Part shown: one piece after another, positions 44,802 through 54,132 of the stretch
How the letters are laid out: each line of letters opens with the position of its first letter
Position numbering within the stretch: position 1 is the first letter of the stretch
Origin: CAWEHU01 sp963808965
GTDB lineage: Bacteria; Pseudomonadota; Alphaproteobacteria; Acetobacterales; Acetobacteraceae
DNA: 64,000 nucleotides
Direction of reading: 5' to 3'
NCBI GenBank assembly: GCA_963808965.1
Contig: CAWEHU010000011.1
Span: 62,001-126,000, forward strand
Program-made: the position numbers and the translations under genes
Notes under the pieces: model-generated
Database searches by the model: none
Told to the model about the DNA's origin: nothing
What the model saw: the letters and a program-made list of their open reading frames with translations, nothing else

Positions 44802-46061
44802 TGCCGGTGCTCTGCCGAGACTGTTTGTCCGTGGCCGGTGATGAGCGGCCAGCGGTCAGGTGTCCCGCTTGCGGCGGCCATCGGGTGGTCGGTCATCCCG
44901 AGCTGCTGCGGCTCGCGATCGCGCATGTCGATTGCGATGCGTTCTACGCGAGCGTCGAGAAGCGCGACCGGCCGGAGTTGGCCGATCGACCGGTGATCGT
45001 CGGCGGCGGCGTGCGCGGGGTCGTCACCGCCGCCTGCTACGTCGCGCGCATCCACGGCGTGCGCAGCGCGATGCCGATGTTCAAGGCATTGAAGGCCTGC
45101 CCCGATGCTGTCGTGATCCGCCCGGACTTCGCCAAATACAGCGCGGCGGCACGCCGGATCCGCGCGCTGATGGAGCGGCTGACCCCGCTCGTACAACCGC
45201 TTTCGATCGACGAGGCCGCGCTCGATCTCTCCGGCACCGAGTCGCTGCATGGGGCACCCCCGGCCGCCGTGCTGGCGCGATTCGCGCAGGAGGTGGAGCG
45301 CGAGGTCGGAGTGAGCGTCTCGATCGGCCTCGCCTCGAACCGGATGCTGGCCAAGATCGCCGCTAACCGGGACAAGCCGCGCGGCTTCGCGGTGATCGGT
45401 CGCGCCGATGCACGGCAGCTGCTCGCGCCCGAGCCGGTACGCGTGTTGCCGGGAGTCGGCCCCGCTCTCGCCAAGCGCCTTGCGACGCAGGGCATCACCC
45501 ATGTCGGTCAGCTTCAGGCACTCGAAGAGCGGGATGCGCTCCGCCGTCTGGGCGAGGAAGGCGCCGCGCTGGTCCGGCGTGCGCGCGGCGAGGATGCAAG
45601 TCGGGTCGATCCGGGCGGCGCCGCGAAGTCGATCAGCGCGGAAACCACCTTCGACTCCGACCTCACGCGTGCCGGGGACTTGGAGCGGCATCTCTGGCGC
45701 TTGTCGGAACGGCTCGCGCGGCGGCTGAAAGAGAAGCAGCTTTCAGCCGGCGGCGTCGTGCTGAAGCTGAAGACAGCCGGCTTCGCGACGCGCACCCGCG
45801 CCGCCCGGCTTCCGAGCGCAACCATTCTGCCGGACCGACTGTTCGAGGCGGCCCGCCCGCTGCTCGCGAAGCAGACGGACGGGACCGCTTTTCGCCTCAT
45901 CGGCATCGGCGCGCAATCCGTTATTGCCACTCGCCGAGGCCGATCGCGGCGACTTGGCCGACACGGAGACGCCCCGCCGCGCCGCCGCTCAGGCTGCTAT
46001 CGACACTTTGCGCAGCCGCTACGGCGAGGCCGTCATCATGCGCGGACGCTCGCGCGGCTAG
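44801..46061 (+). CDS. dinB: DNA polymerase IV with N-terminal zinc-finger-like extension (frameshifted near the end)
   Basis: A Y-family translesion polymerase. The catalytic core has AIAHVDCDAFYASVEKRD (first metal Asp), VVTAACYVARIHGVRSAMP and PLSIDEAALDLSG (metal Asp-Glu), then helix-hairpin-helix and little-finger domains. Before the core lies a 35-residue extension with two cysteine pairs (LCRDC and RCPACGG), a likely zinc knuckle known in some alphaproteobacterial DinB proteins. The frame breaks at about 45914-45920: the correct end (PLLPLAEADRGDLADTETP, closing with GRSRG) is open in another frame and stops at 46061. The start overlaps the ROK stop. The end overlaps the convergent alpha/beta hydrolase gene by 26 bases. 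Confidence 0.9.
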
Positions 46062-47106
46062 GGTTCCGCGTCTCTGCCGGCTCAGTCACATCCGCGGGTG
46101 CTGGCGCGGACTTGTCAAGCTGACCGATGGGCGCTCGAGCGCCCGAAGTGCGTGCCACCTCCTCGATCGCCTGAACGACTTGATCCGTGGCGACATGATG
46201 GATCATGTGTCCGACACCGGACACGATCTGCAAGGCGCTGCCTGGAATTGCCGCGTGCAGCCGCTCCGCATGGCGGTGACTGACGACCAAATCGCCGCCC
46301 CCGGCCATCACGCTCACGGGGACCTTCAGCTCGTGATAGTGAGCGCGCAGACCTGCGGCGCTCGGGACCATAAACACGCCGTCGACGACAGTCGCGCGGA
46401 TCTGCGACGGCCGCAGCGCCATCGCGGTTGAATATTCCGCCTTGAATTGCGCAGCCATTGGCGAGGGCGCGAACATCATGCGCTTGGTCATCGGCATCGT
46501 CAGCCAGCCGAAGAGCGGAGATATCGTATACCGCAGGATATCTCCGAGAACGGGAATCGCTCCCCCCGAGATCAGCAGCGCATCGAGACGAAACGTTGGG
46601 AAGTAGTAGCCGGAGAGCAGTACGAGCCCCGCCGTGTCGTCGCGAAACCGTACGGCGAACGCGAGCGCGACAAGCGTTCCCCAGGAGTGACCGACGACCA
46701 CGGGCCGCTCGACTCCCAATTGCACGAGCGCCTCATGCAGCAATTCGGCCTGCGCCGCAGCCGCCCAGGGACGCCAGCGCGGACGCTGGCTGTAGCCGAA
46801 GCCGGGCCGGTCGAAGATGATGACGCGGTGATTTGCGAGTAGGCGCTCAGCCACGCCACTCGTGTTGTAATCGTCTCCCGTGACGGCGTTGCCGTGTATC
46901 AGCACAACCGCGGGACCCGTGCCCCGGTCGCTGTAGTGCAGCCTGATGCCGCGGATCTCAAGAAACGATCCGCGCGGCGGGTGCTTGCGCTCCGCCTGAC
47001 GCGCGAGCACGTAATTGACGATCGCCAGGATGACAAGAACGGCTACGCAGGCGAGCAGCGCCTCCTGCCAGGCTGAAAGCGCCTCAAAGTTGTTGACCAG
47101 GTTCAT
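46036..47106 (-). CDS. Alpha/beta hydrolase with N-terminal membrane anchor
   Basis: A 356-residue hydrolase. One hydrophobic helix (residues about 13-33) anchors it, and the fold begins at RLHYSDRGTGPAVVLIHGNA, whose HGNA forms the oxyanion hole. The nucleophile is Ser in VVGHSWGTLVALAF, the acid Asp is in VMAGGGDLVVS, and the His is in VSGVGHMIHH. The tail is charged and probably disordered. Substrates in this family range from esters to haloalkanes and cannot be told from sequence. It converges on dinB with a short overlap of coding ends, which supports a dinB stop at 46061. Confidence 0.83.
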   Translation of the reverse strand: MNLVNNFEALSAWQEALLACVAVLVILAIVNYVLARQAERKHPPRGSFLEIRGIRLHYSDRGTGPAVVLIHGNAVTGDDYNTSGVAERLLANHRVIIFDRPGFGYSQRPRWRPWAAAAQAELLHEALVQLGVERPVVVGHSWGTLVALAFAVRFRDDTAGLVLLSGYYFPTFRLDALLISGGAIPVLGDILRYTISPLFGWLTMPMTKRMMFAPSPMAAQFKAEYSTAMALRPSQIRATVVDGVFMVPSAAGLRAHYHELKVPVSVMAGGGDLVVSHRHAERLHAAIPGSALQIVSGVGHMIHHVATDQVVQAIEEVARTSGARAPIGQLDKSAPAPADVTEPAETRNPSRASVRA

Positions 47107-47441
47107 TGCGATCTCTCATTGATGCGATTCGATCCGGGGTTCGGCCGTGCCTTGGCCCAGCCCCGCGGCATCGTGGTGCAATGCAGCAAAAGGGTTCCGG
47201 TTGCCAGTCTGGGAATTTATTTTCGGATCACTTTTGCGTCGGGAGCCGGTCCAGGCTCGGAGAGCAGCCGCTCGAGTTCGCGCGAAATCCGGTGCAACCT
47301 TCGGCCAGCCCGGACGCTGACATGCTGCGGCGCGGCACTCGGCGTCGCCAACCAAACCGAAAACTCAGTGACCCACCCCACGCGACCTCGGCCGGTCGCG
47401 CCGAGCACCTCGCGTATCCGTGATACCACACAGGAGACTCT
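47107..47441. other. Divergent intergenic tract
   Basis: About 335 bases between the divergent starts of the alpha/beta hydrolase and the stress-protein gene, holding both promoters. GC is somewhat lower than in the neighbours. No open frame with protein-like composition and no clear operator palindrome was noticed. Confidence 0.4.
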
Positions 47442-47816
47442 ATGTCGGACGAAACGATTGTCGCGGTTTTCGAAAACAGCCGTCATGCCGATCAGGCCGT
47501 GCGGGCCCTCGAGTTGGCTGGCGTGCCCTCCAGCGCGATCGAGCGCCATAGCAAAGAAGGCCAGCCCAGGAATCGGACCGATTCCTCTTCCGAGAGATCG
47601 GCACCTCAGAGCACCGGGTTCTTCTTCTGGGACATGATGTTCGCCGGGCAGGCGCCACATGAAGACCGGAACGACTATGAACGCAGCATGGACCGCGGCG
47701 AAGTCGTCGTGGCCGTGACCGTGTCCGAACAGGACGCCGAGACTGTGATGTCCGTGCTGCAAGACCACTCGCCCCTCGATGTGGACGAGCAGACCATCCA
47801 GGACGATTCTACGTAA
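47442..47816 (+). CDS. General-stress-type protein, YflT-like domain (probable N-terminal part of a fusion)
   Basis: A 124-residue protein. Its ferredoxin-like YflT/DUF1269-type domain reads TIVAVFENSRHADQAVRALE, then LAGVPSSAIERHSKEG and, at the end, VVVAVTVSEQDAETVMSVLQ and PLDVDEQT. In related alphaproteobacteria, as I recall, this domain is fused to a C-terminal YsnF/AvaK (DUF2382) domain. Here that domain is read in the next frame immediately downstream, so a one-base break near 47806-47870 probably splits one gene. If the split is real, the two proteins would be co-translated. The function is presumed stress- or envelope-related, without direct evidence. Confidence 0.72.
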   Translation: MSDETIVAVFENSRHADQAVRALELAGVPSSAIERHSKEGQPRNRTDSSSERSAPQSTGFFFWDMMFAGQAPHEDRNDYERSMDRGEVVVAVTVSEQDAETVMSVLQDHSPLDVDEQTIQDDST

Positions 47817-47868
47817 TCGGCCCCGACCGAGCAGGCGCGCGCCCCCGCGGGCCGGAGCGAGACGGCCC

Positions 47869-48357
47869 GTGAGTTCGCGCGATAGCGAGCGGACCGAAGA
47901 GGGCGCAGCGGCCGAGGAAGCCGCCCCTGCGCGCCCCCGCCGGGCCGCCGCCGAGGAGAACGAGGAAGAGGGTGAAGAAGTGATTCCCCTCGCCGAAGAA
48001 GAGCTGCAAGTCGGCAAGCGCACCGTCAACCGCGGCACGACGCGGATTCGCCGCTATGTGGTCGAGAACCCGGTCGAGCAGTCGGTTTCGCTGCGGGACG
48101 AAAGGGTCATCCTCGAGAAGCGCAGGCCGGTTCGCGATGACGCTACCGGAGATACTTTCACCGAGAAGACCATCGAGGTGACCGAAACTTCCGAGGTTCC
48201 GGTGACGGAGAAGGTCGCCCGCCTGAAGGAGGAGGTCGTGGTTCGCAGGGAAGCGGCCGAGCGCAAAGAGACGGTCAGGGATACCGTCCGAAGCGATCAA
48301 ATCGCGGTCGAGGATGCGAGCGAAGAAGCCCCGGCCCGGCGCAGGTCGAATTGCTAA
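47869..48357 (+). CDS. YsnF/AvaK (DUF2382) domain protein, probably fused to the preceding domain
   Basis: A 162-residue piece with an acidic Ala/Glu linker followed by the DUF2382 core: IPLAEEELQVGKRTVNRGTT, then RRYVVENPVEQSVSLRDERV, and VARLKEEVVVRREAAERKET. The family is tied to stress responses in Bacillus (YsnF) and cyanobacteria (AvaK) but has no known biochemistry. The GTG at 47869 is one possible start; the frame is open back to 47779, overlapping the preceding gene, which suggests both pieces are one frameshifted gene spanning 47442-48357. Confidence 0.7.
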   Translation: MSSRDSERTEEGAAAEEAAPARPRRAAAEENEEEGEEVIPLAEEELQVGKRTVNRGTTRIRRYVVENPVEQSVSLRDERVILEKRRPVRDDATGDTFTEKTIEVTETSEVPVTEKVARLKEEVVVRREAAERKETVRDTVRSDQIAVEDASEEAPARRRSNC

Positions 48358-48391
48358 AGCGCGCTTCGGACTGAGCTCGCCTCACGCCAAC

Positions 48392-48423
48392 CCTACCCTC
48401 TCCCGCACACGGGAGAGGGTAGG
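48392..48423. terminator. Long perfect hairpin between convergent genes (repeat copy C)
   Basis: CCTACCCTCTCCCG (48392-48405) pairs perfectly with CGGGAGAGGGTAGG (48410-48423) around the loop CACA. It lies between the DUF2382 gene and the convergent hydrolase gene, 35 bases after the first and 14 before the second stop, so it can end transcription from both sides. No T-run follows. Its sequence style matches the palindromic repeats at 12810 and 36063. Confidence 0.65.
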
Positions 48424-48436
48424 TCTCCGGTGAGGG

Positions 48437-50535
48437 TCAGTCCGGAATTTTGAGCGTGCCGTCCTCGAAGACGATCCGGGCTTGCGATGCCGGATTGGCG
48501 GCGATGGGCGGCACGTTGGCTTCCGTGATCGGCGGGACGCCCGACGGCCCGGTTCCCCGCGGCACGGTATGCACCACCTGACTCGGCGGCAGCGGCGCGC
48601 CCTCCCGCAAATGCGCGTACATCAGGTTCATCGCCTGAACGAAGTAGTGGTGCAGCGGCACCATCGGTACCGTCGAAGCCGGGGTACTGGTTCAAAACAT
48701 CCAGATGATGCGCGTTCGTGACCTCGTAGTAGCGCAGCCGACTGCGAGGCCCTTCGATAAGCTGATTCAATCCGTAGTAGGCGCGACCCGTGAAGTTGGG
48801 CGGCAGATTTGCATCACTGCGGCCGACCACGTACACGGCGGGAACCCCGTGCAGGTCGCCGGTCGCAAGCACCTCGCGAACGCCCTGGGCGACGCGGTGC
48901 GCCTGTGCAGCGAGCGCGCCATCTGTCGACGAAGCTGCCGTCTCTTTGCCGGTCGCGAGGGCTCGCAAACAGAGCGCGCCGCGCAAATCCTGGTCGGGCG
49001 TGGATACCCGGTCCTCCTTCGGCCCGCCTGGCGCAAGATCATTGATGAGGTTCACGCCGGCGGTCGGCGGAATCCCGTTGCTGGTTCCGAACAGGCTCGC
49101 TTCGGCCGTGGGTGCGAGGGGTGTTGGCTCGCCGGTGACGGGGACGGTCGCTCCCATGCTGTACCCGCACAGATCATCGAGCACGCTGAAGCGGCCATAC
49201 TGGTTCGTGTACGTCACCGCGATCGCCTGATAGACATAAGAGAACCAGTACCGACGGCGCGACCACGTTCTGCTCCGGCAGCAGGCCATAATCGTTCAGG
49301 ATCTTCTGTGCTTCGGCGGCCTGGTCCTCCGGCGTCTCGGAACGCAGCAGCCCCGCCGCGTGAAGCGCATCGCAGCGGGCCCGGCTGGCCGCGTTGTTGA
49401 GCGGAGCCGCTTTCTGGATCACGGCCGCGCAACCGATATAGAGGTTTTCAAAAGTGGCGTAGTCTTCGAGGGGACGGCTATGCCGGACCAGCTTGTTCCC
49501 GTTGCCCTGCTGGATCGTGAAGCCGCGCTTGAATACCGGATTGACGTTCGGCTCGGAGACCGCGACGCCGTCGATCAGATGGTGCTCATCCTGCTCCGCG
49601 GCGCGCAGCGAGGCGCCGCCGCCATTGGATACGCTGGACGCGATGACCAGCGTGTTGCGCTTGTTGATCGCGTGCGGCTGCCCCGGCGAGAGCTTCAGGT
49701 TCAGCACGTAGAAGGCGAATTCGATCCCCTGCAGTACGTCACGCCCCCAATCCGCTTCCGGGTTCACTTGCGAGTGGGCGTGCTTGAAGGCGAAGCGATA
49801 GGGATGGGCCGCATCGAACGCGGTGCGCTGCTCCTCGGTGAGCCGCGCGGTGAAGTTGGACTCCGCTCCCGCCGTCTTCGCGTCCGCGCGCTCCCCGCGC
49901 AGCAGATTGACCGTGTCGTTGTGCAGATCGTGCGCGCCCGTGCCGGTCCCTTTGTCGGTGTAGGCGACGGCGCAGTCATGTTTCAGTCCCCACTCGCCGG
50001 CCGTGGCGATCGCACCGTAAATCCCGCGCGAGCCGGAGGAAGGAGCGGTTATGATGCAGCCATGCGCCGGATCGTATCCGTCGGGGATCTGGACCATCAC
50101 CGTGATCGTGGCAGCGGGATCATCGCCTCGTCCGTCGTCGCGGGCGAGGGCCAGCGCCTCCCAGCCCGGAATGGTCCCCTGCGGATTGCGAACCTCGCCG
50201 TCCGCCGTCGCGGTCGGGCCGTAAAGCAGACCGTAGCCGCCGCCCGGAGTGGGATCGATCAGCGCCCGATAGTTGTTCCAGATCGCGAGCCGCCGCAGTT
50301 CCTCGGCGCTGGGCGGATTCGAGACGGGCGGCGGAGTCGCGGAGCCGAGCCCCGATGCGCCGAGTCCCGCCGTCAGCAGGTCGTTCGAAGTGCCGTCGTA
50401 GTGGGTGGCAACGACGTCGCCGACGATGAAACCGGGCTTGTCTCCCGGCTCGAACGCCCGGACGGGCTGGCTCGAAGCGAGAAGCAGCGCGGCCTGCGTG
50501 AGTGACGCGGCGAGCCAGACCAGATGCTTTGGCAT
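48437..50535 (-). CDS. D-(-)-3-hydroxybutyrate oligomer hydrolase (two frameshifts)
   Basis: An exported hydrolase of the 3HB-oligomer hydrolase family, which cleaves oligomers released from polyhydroxybutyrate. A signal peptide (ending QPVRA) leads into the first frame. Conserved stretches are GDVVATHYDGTSNDLLTAGL, APSSGSRGIYGAIATAGEWG, VAYTDKGTGTGAHDL and the nucleophile elbow IASSVSNGGGAS. Breaks near 49245-49256 and 48664-48668 shift it through two more frames: YWFSYVYQAIAVTYTNQYGR with NAHHLDVLNQYPGFDG, then MVPLHHYFVQAMNLMYAHL to the stop at 48437. The joined protein is about 699 residues, normal for the family. The start is the ATG at 50535 after a TTG. Confidence 0.87.
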
Positions 50536-50687
50536 CAATTCCCCCCAACGGTCGCGACCCGGCGGCCACGATACGGCAGTCTTTTCAGGGCGCTCTGTCC
50601 CGTCAACCTATTATCGCTGCGCGCGATCCGCTGGCGTCGTGGCCAGCCCCCACTTATGTTCGCGGACCCGACGAGGAGAGACCCGTC

Positions 50688-51464
50688 ATGCGCCTTCCCG
50701 CCGCCTTGGCGGCCCTCGCCCTGCTCGCCGTGGCTCCCGCGGAGGCCGCCGACCTCGCGGCGCATCGCGCGCTCTACCAGCTCAGCCTGAACGCCAGCCG
50801 CGGCGACGTCGCGGCGGCGAGCGGCACGATGGGTTACGAGGTGCTCGACGCTTGCGACGGCTGGGCGGTGCGGCAGCGGCTGCAAATGACCGTCACCAAT
50901 CGGGACGGTCAGGACATCGAGATGGTGTCGGACTACGCCACGTGGGAAGCGAAGGACGGGCTTTCGTTCCGCTTCCATATGAAGCAAACGACCGACACGG
51001 CGATCACGAGCCAGACCGACGGCGACGCCAAGCTCGATGTGCCCGGCGGACCCGGCCAGGCGCACTACACCACCCCCGCCGACGCGGTGAAGACGCTGCC
51101 GAAGGGAACGCTGTTCCCGATGGCGCACACCGCCGCCATTATCGACGCGGCGCGCGGCGGCAAGAAGTTCCTCGCGCTCCCGCTGTTCGACGGCACCTCG
51201 GATGCGGGCGCGCAGGACAGCTCGATCGCGATCCTCGGGTGGCACGAACCGGAGCCCTCGAAATTCGCCCCGCTCTCGGAGCTGCCCTTCACGCGCGTCC
51301 ACATCGCCTTTTTCGATCGCGATGCGGGCACGACCACGCCGGATTACGAGGTCGGGATGCGCTACTGGGAGAATGGCGTCGCCGACGACCTGCAAATGGA
51401 TTTCGGTGACTTCGTGATGAACGGCAAGATGACCGAGTTCAAGCCGCAGCCGCGCCGATGCTGA
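50688..51464 (+). CDS. EipB-like cell envelope integrity protein (DUF1849)
   Basis: A 258-residue periplasmic protein of the DUF1849 family, whose Brucella member EipB is a beta-spiral protein needed for envelope integrity. A signal peptide (LPAALAALALLAVAPAEAA) is followed by HRALYQLSLNASRGDVAAAS, DACDGWAVRQRLQM and a series of strands ending MNGKMTEF. The Cys in DACDGW and the C-terminal Cys match the two that form a conserved disulfide in EipB. GAGGAG precedes the ATG. A CHAP-like exported protein follows after 13 bases, suggesting an envelope-related pair. Confidence 0.85.
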   Translation: MRLPAALAALALLAVAPAEAADLAAHRALYQLSLNASRGDVAAASGTMGYEVLDACDGWAVRQRLQMTVTNRDGQDIEMVSDYATWEAKDGLSFRFHMKQTTDTAITSQTDGDAKLDVPGGPGQAHYTTPADAVKTLPKGTLFPMAHTAAIIDAARGGKKFLALPLFDGTSDAGAQDSSIAILGWHEPEPSKFAPLSELPFTRVHIAFFDRDAGTTTPDYEVGMRYWENGVADDLQMDFGDFVMNGKMTEFKPQPRRC

Positions 51465-51477
51465 GAGGCCTGGCCGG

Positions 51478-51921
51478 ATGACTCGCTTCAATGCCGCGGC
51501 AGCAATGGCGATCGGCGTCGCGATCTTCGCCGGCCCAAGCACGGGTGCGCTGGGAGCGCAGACCTTCGCCGAGAAATGCGGACAATGGATCGCCAGGAAG
51601 GGCTACTCGGTCAACTACATCGAGCAGCGGACGGGCAAGCGGCAGCCGGGATTCGCCAATGGATGGGTGAGCAACATCGACCGGGATGCGGTGCGACCCG
51701 GTGATGTCGCAATCTTCGCCCAGTGGCGCGGACACACCGGCTATGTCGAGAAGGTCGAGCGGGACGCGAGCGGCAAGCCGCTGCGCATTCTCATCAGTGA
51801 CTGGAACAGGCCAGCCAAGTGGGTCGATGAGGAATGCGTCATCACCGAGGCGTTCGGCAAGCTCAACACCTGGTGGGTGAACGCGAGCGAGGTGACGCGC
51901 TACTGGCGTCCGAACCCTTGA
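51478..51921 (+). CDS. CHAP-like exported protein
   Basis: A 147-residue protein with a signal peptide (cleavage near LGA). The mature domain has a conserved Cys helix (FAEKCGQWIARKGYSV) and a beta segment with His (VRPGDVAIFAQWRGHTGYVE), followed by GKPLRILISDWN. This is the layout of CHAP/NlpC-type cysteine amidases that act on peptidoglycan, though the match is weak and a second Cys (EECVI) is present. It starts 13 bases after the eipB-like gene. The next gene, aspS, converges on it. The enzyme role is a tentative call. Confidence 0.55.
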   Translation: MTRFNAAAAMAIGVAIFAGPSTGALGAQTFAEKCGQWIARKGYSVNYIEQRTGKRQPGFANGWVSNIDRDAVRPGDVAIFAQWRGHTGYVEKVERDASGKPLRILISDWNRPAKWVDEECVITEAFGKLNTWWVNASEVTRYWRPNP

Positions 51922-51934
51922 GCCATGCCGCCGA

Positions 51935-53716
51935 TCACGGTTTTCGAGCCGGCAGGTCGGGTTTGAGGTGCAATTCCTTCCAGCGCGCCGCGGGGATTTC
52001 GGCGGGCGCGCCCATCATCAGATCCTCGCCCTGCTGGTTCAGCGGGAACAGGATCACCTCGCGGATATTCGGCTCGTCCGCGAGCAGCATGACGATGCGG
52101 TCGATCCCGGGCGCCGAGCCGCCGTGCGGCGGGGCGCCGTAGCGGAACGCGTTGAGCATCCCGCCGAACCGTTTCTCCACCTCGTCGGCGCTGTATCCCG
52201 CGATCTCGAAAGCTCGGATCATGATGTCGGGCCGGTGGTTGCGGATGGCGCCGGAGGACAGTTCGACGCCATTGCAAACGATATCGTACTGGTAGGCCTT
52301 GATCGTCAGCGGGTCCTGGCCGTTCAGCGCCTCCATCCCGCCCTGTGGCATGCTGAACGGGTTGTGGCTGAAGTCGATCTGCCCGCTCTCCTCGTTCAGC
52401 TCATACATCGGGAAGTCGGTGATCCAGCAGAAACGAAAGGCGTGCTTCTCGGACAAGTCGAGTTCGTGGCCGAGCCGGGTGCGGACCGCGCCCGCGAATT
52501 TCGCCGCCTCGTCCTTCTTGCCAGCGGCGAAGAAGACGGCGTCGCCCGGCTCCAGACCGCAGGCGGCGCGAATCGCCTCGGTGCGCTCCGGCTCGAGATT
52601 GCGGGCGATCGGGCCTTTCGGGCCTTCCGCGTCGTAGATGATATAGCCGAGCCCGCCCGCGCCTTCTTCGCGCGCCCATGCATTCAGTTTATCGAAGAAG
52701 CTGCGCGGAAGCGCGGCCGCGCGCGGCGCGGGAATCGCGCGCACGACCCCGCCTGAGGCCGCGATGCGCGCGAACAAACCGAAGCCCGATCGGGCGAAAT
52801 GCTCCGTTACCTCAGCGATGCGCAGGGGATTGCGGAGGTCGGGTTTATCGGTGCCGAATTCGAGCAGCGCCGTCTCGTACGGAATGCGCAGGAACGGCGG
52901 CCGGTCCACCGCCCGGCCTTCGGCGAACTCCTCGAACACGCCCGCGATCACCGGCTCGATCGTCGCGAACACGTCCTCTTGCGTGACGAAGCTCATTTCG
53001 AAGTCGAGCTGGTAGAACTCGCCGGGGGAGCGGTCGGCACGGCTCGCCTCGTCGCGGAAACAGGGCGCGATCTGGAAGTAGCGGTCGAATCCCGCGACCA
53101 TCAGCAGCTGCTTGAATTGCTGCGGGGCCTGCGGCAGCGCGTAGAATTTGCCCGGATGCAGCCGCGCGGGCACCAAGAAATCGCGCGCGCCCTCGGGACT
53201 GGAGGCGGTCAGGATCGGCGTTTGGAACTCGGTGAACCCGGCCTCGATCATGCGGCGGCGGATCGAGGCGATGACGCCCGCGCGCAGCATCATGTTCCGG
53301 TGCAGCTTGTCGCGCCGGAGGTCGATGAAGCGGTAGCGGAGCCGGATGTCCTCGGGGTATTTCTCGTCCCCCGCCACCTGCATCGGCAGCACCTCGGCGG
53401 CCGACTGCACTTCCAGTTCGGCGACGCGGAGCTCGACCTCGCCGGTCGGCAGCTTCGGGTTCACCGTGCCGGGCTCCCGCCGCACCACTTCGCCCGTCAC
53501 CGTGATGACGCTCTCCGGCCGCACCGCGTCCGCTTCCGCGAAAGCGGGGCTGCCGGCGGGAAAGACGCATTGGGTCAGGCCGTCATGGTCGCGCAGGTCG
53601 ATGAACAGGAGGCCGCCATGGTCGCGCTTGCTATGCACCCAGCCGGACAGGCGGGCCGTGCTGCCGGCATCGCTGGCGCGAAGCGCGCCGCAGGTATGGG
53701 TGCGGTAGGCGTGCAT
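51935..53716 (-). CDS. aspS: Aspartyl-tRNA synthetase, bacterial type
   Basis: A 593-residue class II synthetase with the OB-fold anticodon domain first (ARLSGWVHSKRDHGGLLFID). The catalytic motifs are QLLMVAGFDRYFQIAPCFRD and GEFYQLDFEMSFV, with the bacterial GAD insertion in the middle and motif 3 near the end (GSAPGIDRIVMLL). In genomes with GatCAB and no AsnRS this enzyme also charges tRNA-Asn; whether that holds here cannot be seen. A 55-base diverged copy of part of this gene lies at 54562-54616. The mazEF-like pair is upstream on the same strand. Confidence 0.97.
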   Translation of the reverse strand: MHAYRTHTCGALRASDAGSTARLSGWVHSKRDHGGLLFIDLRDHDGLTQCVFPAGSPAFAEADAVRPESVITVTGEVVRREPGTVNPKLPTGEVELRVAELEVQSAAEVLPMQVAGDEKYPEDIRLRYRFIDLRRDKLHRNMMLRAGVIASIRRRMIEAGFTEFQTPILTASSPEGARDFLVPARLHPGKFYALPQAPQQFKQLLMVAGFDRYFQIAPCFRDEASRADRSPGEFYQLDFEMSFVTQEDVFATIEPVIAGVFEEFAEGRAVDRPPFLRIPYETALLEFGTDKPDLRNPLRIAEVTEHFARSGFGLFARIAASGGVVRAIPAPRAAALPRSFFDKLNAWAREEGAGGLGYIIYDAEGPKGPIARNLEPERTEAIRAACGLEPGDAVFFAAGKKDEAAKFAGAVRTRLGHELDLSEKHAFRFCWITDFPMYELNEESGQIDFSHNPFSMPQGGMEALNGQDPLTIKAYQYDIVCNGVELSSGAIRNHRPDIMIRAFEIAGYSADEVEKRFGGMLNAFRYGAPPHGGSAPGIDRIVMLLADEPNIREVILFPLNQQGEDLMMGAPAEIPAARWKELHLKPDLPARKP

Positions 53717-53799
53717 TCAGCTTGCATCCCGGGGTTAAGGAGGGGGCGGCAGACAAGCCCTCGGGGCGAGGGGGAGTCAAGGCGGGGCGGCCGCGTGAG

Positions 53800-54132
53800 C
53801 TAGAGACACAGGAGAGGCGCCAATCGTGCATCGATCTCGTCGAGCACCGATCCTGGCGCGGCGCCGACAATCTCCATGCCGCGCGCCTCTCGATCGACGC
53901 TTCTGACGTGATCGACCAGAACGACGCCTGATACGGCGAGACCGGGAGGCAGCCTTACCTCCATCGGCCATCCCTTTTCCCGGCTGGTGATGGGGCAGAC
54001 GACAGCCAGCCGGGACCGGCGGTGGTAGGCCTCTCTCGTCAGCACGATGCCCGGCCGCCGTCCGGCTTGTTCGCTCCCGGCCTGGGGCGAGAAATGCAAC
54101 CACACGAGACTGCCCCGGTCGGGCAATGGCAT
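53800..54132 (-). CDS. MazF/PemK-type toxin (mRNA interferase)
   Basis: A 110-residue PemK/MazF-fold protein. Family landmarks are the start (RGSLVWLHFSPQAGSEQAGR, where the Gln-Ala-Gly-x-Arg-x-x-Val/Ile pattern leads into RPGIVLT), then VVCPITSREKGWPMEVRLP and VVLVDHVRSVDREA. The best-known members cleave mRNA at short sequences. The start overlaps the stop of the antitoxin gene, the usual coupled order of antitoxin then toxin. No target specificity can be inferred. Confidence 0.85.
   Translation of the reverse strand: MPLPDRGSLVWLHFSPQAGSEQAGRRPGIVLTREAYHRRSRLAVVCPITSREKGWPMEVRLPPGLAVSGVVLVDHVRSVDREARGMEIVGAAPGSVLDEIDARLAPLLCL

Noticed and set aside
46036..46123. An extended C-terminus of dinB in its first frame, to 46123.
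   Set aside because: After about 45917 the first frame is Arg-rich nonsense, while the alternative frame gives a normal DinB tail ending at 46061.
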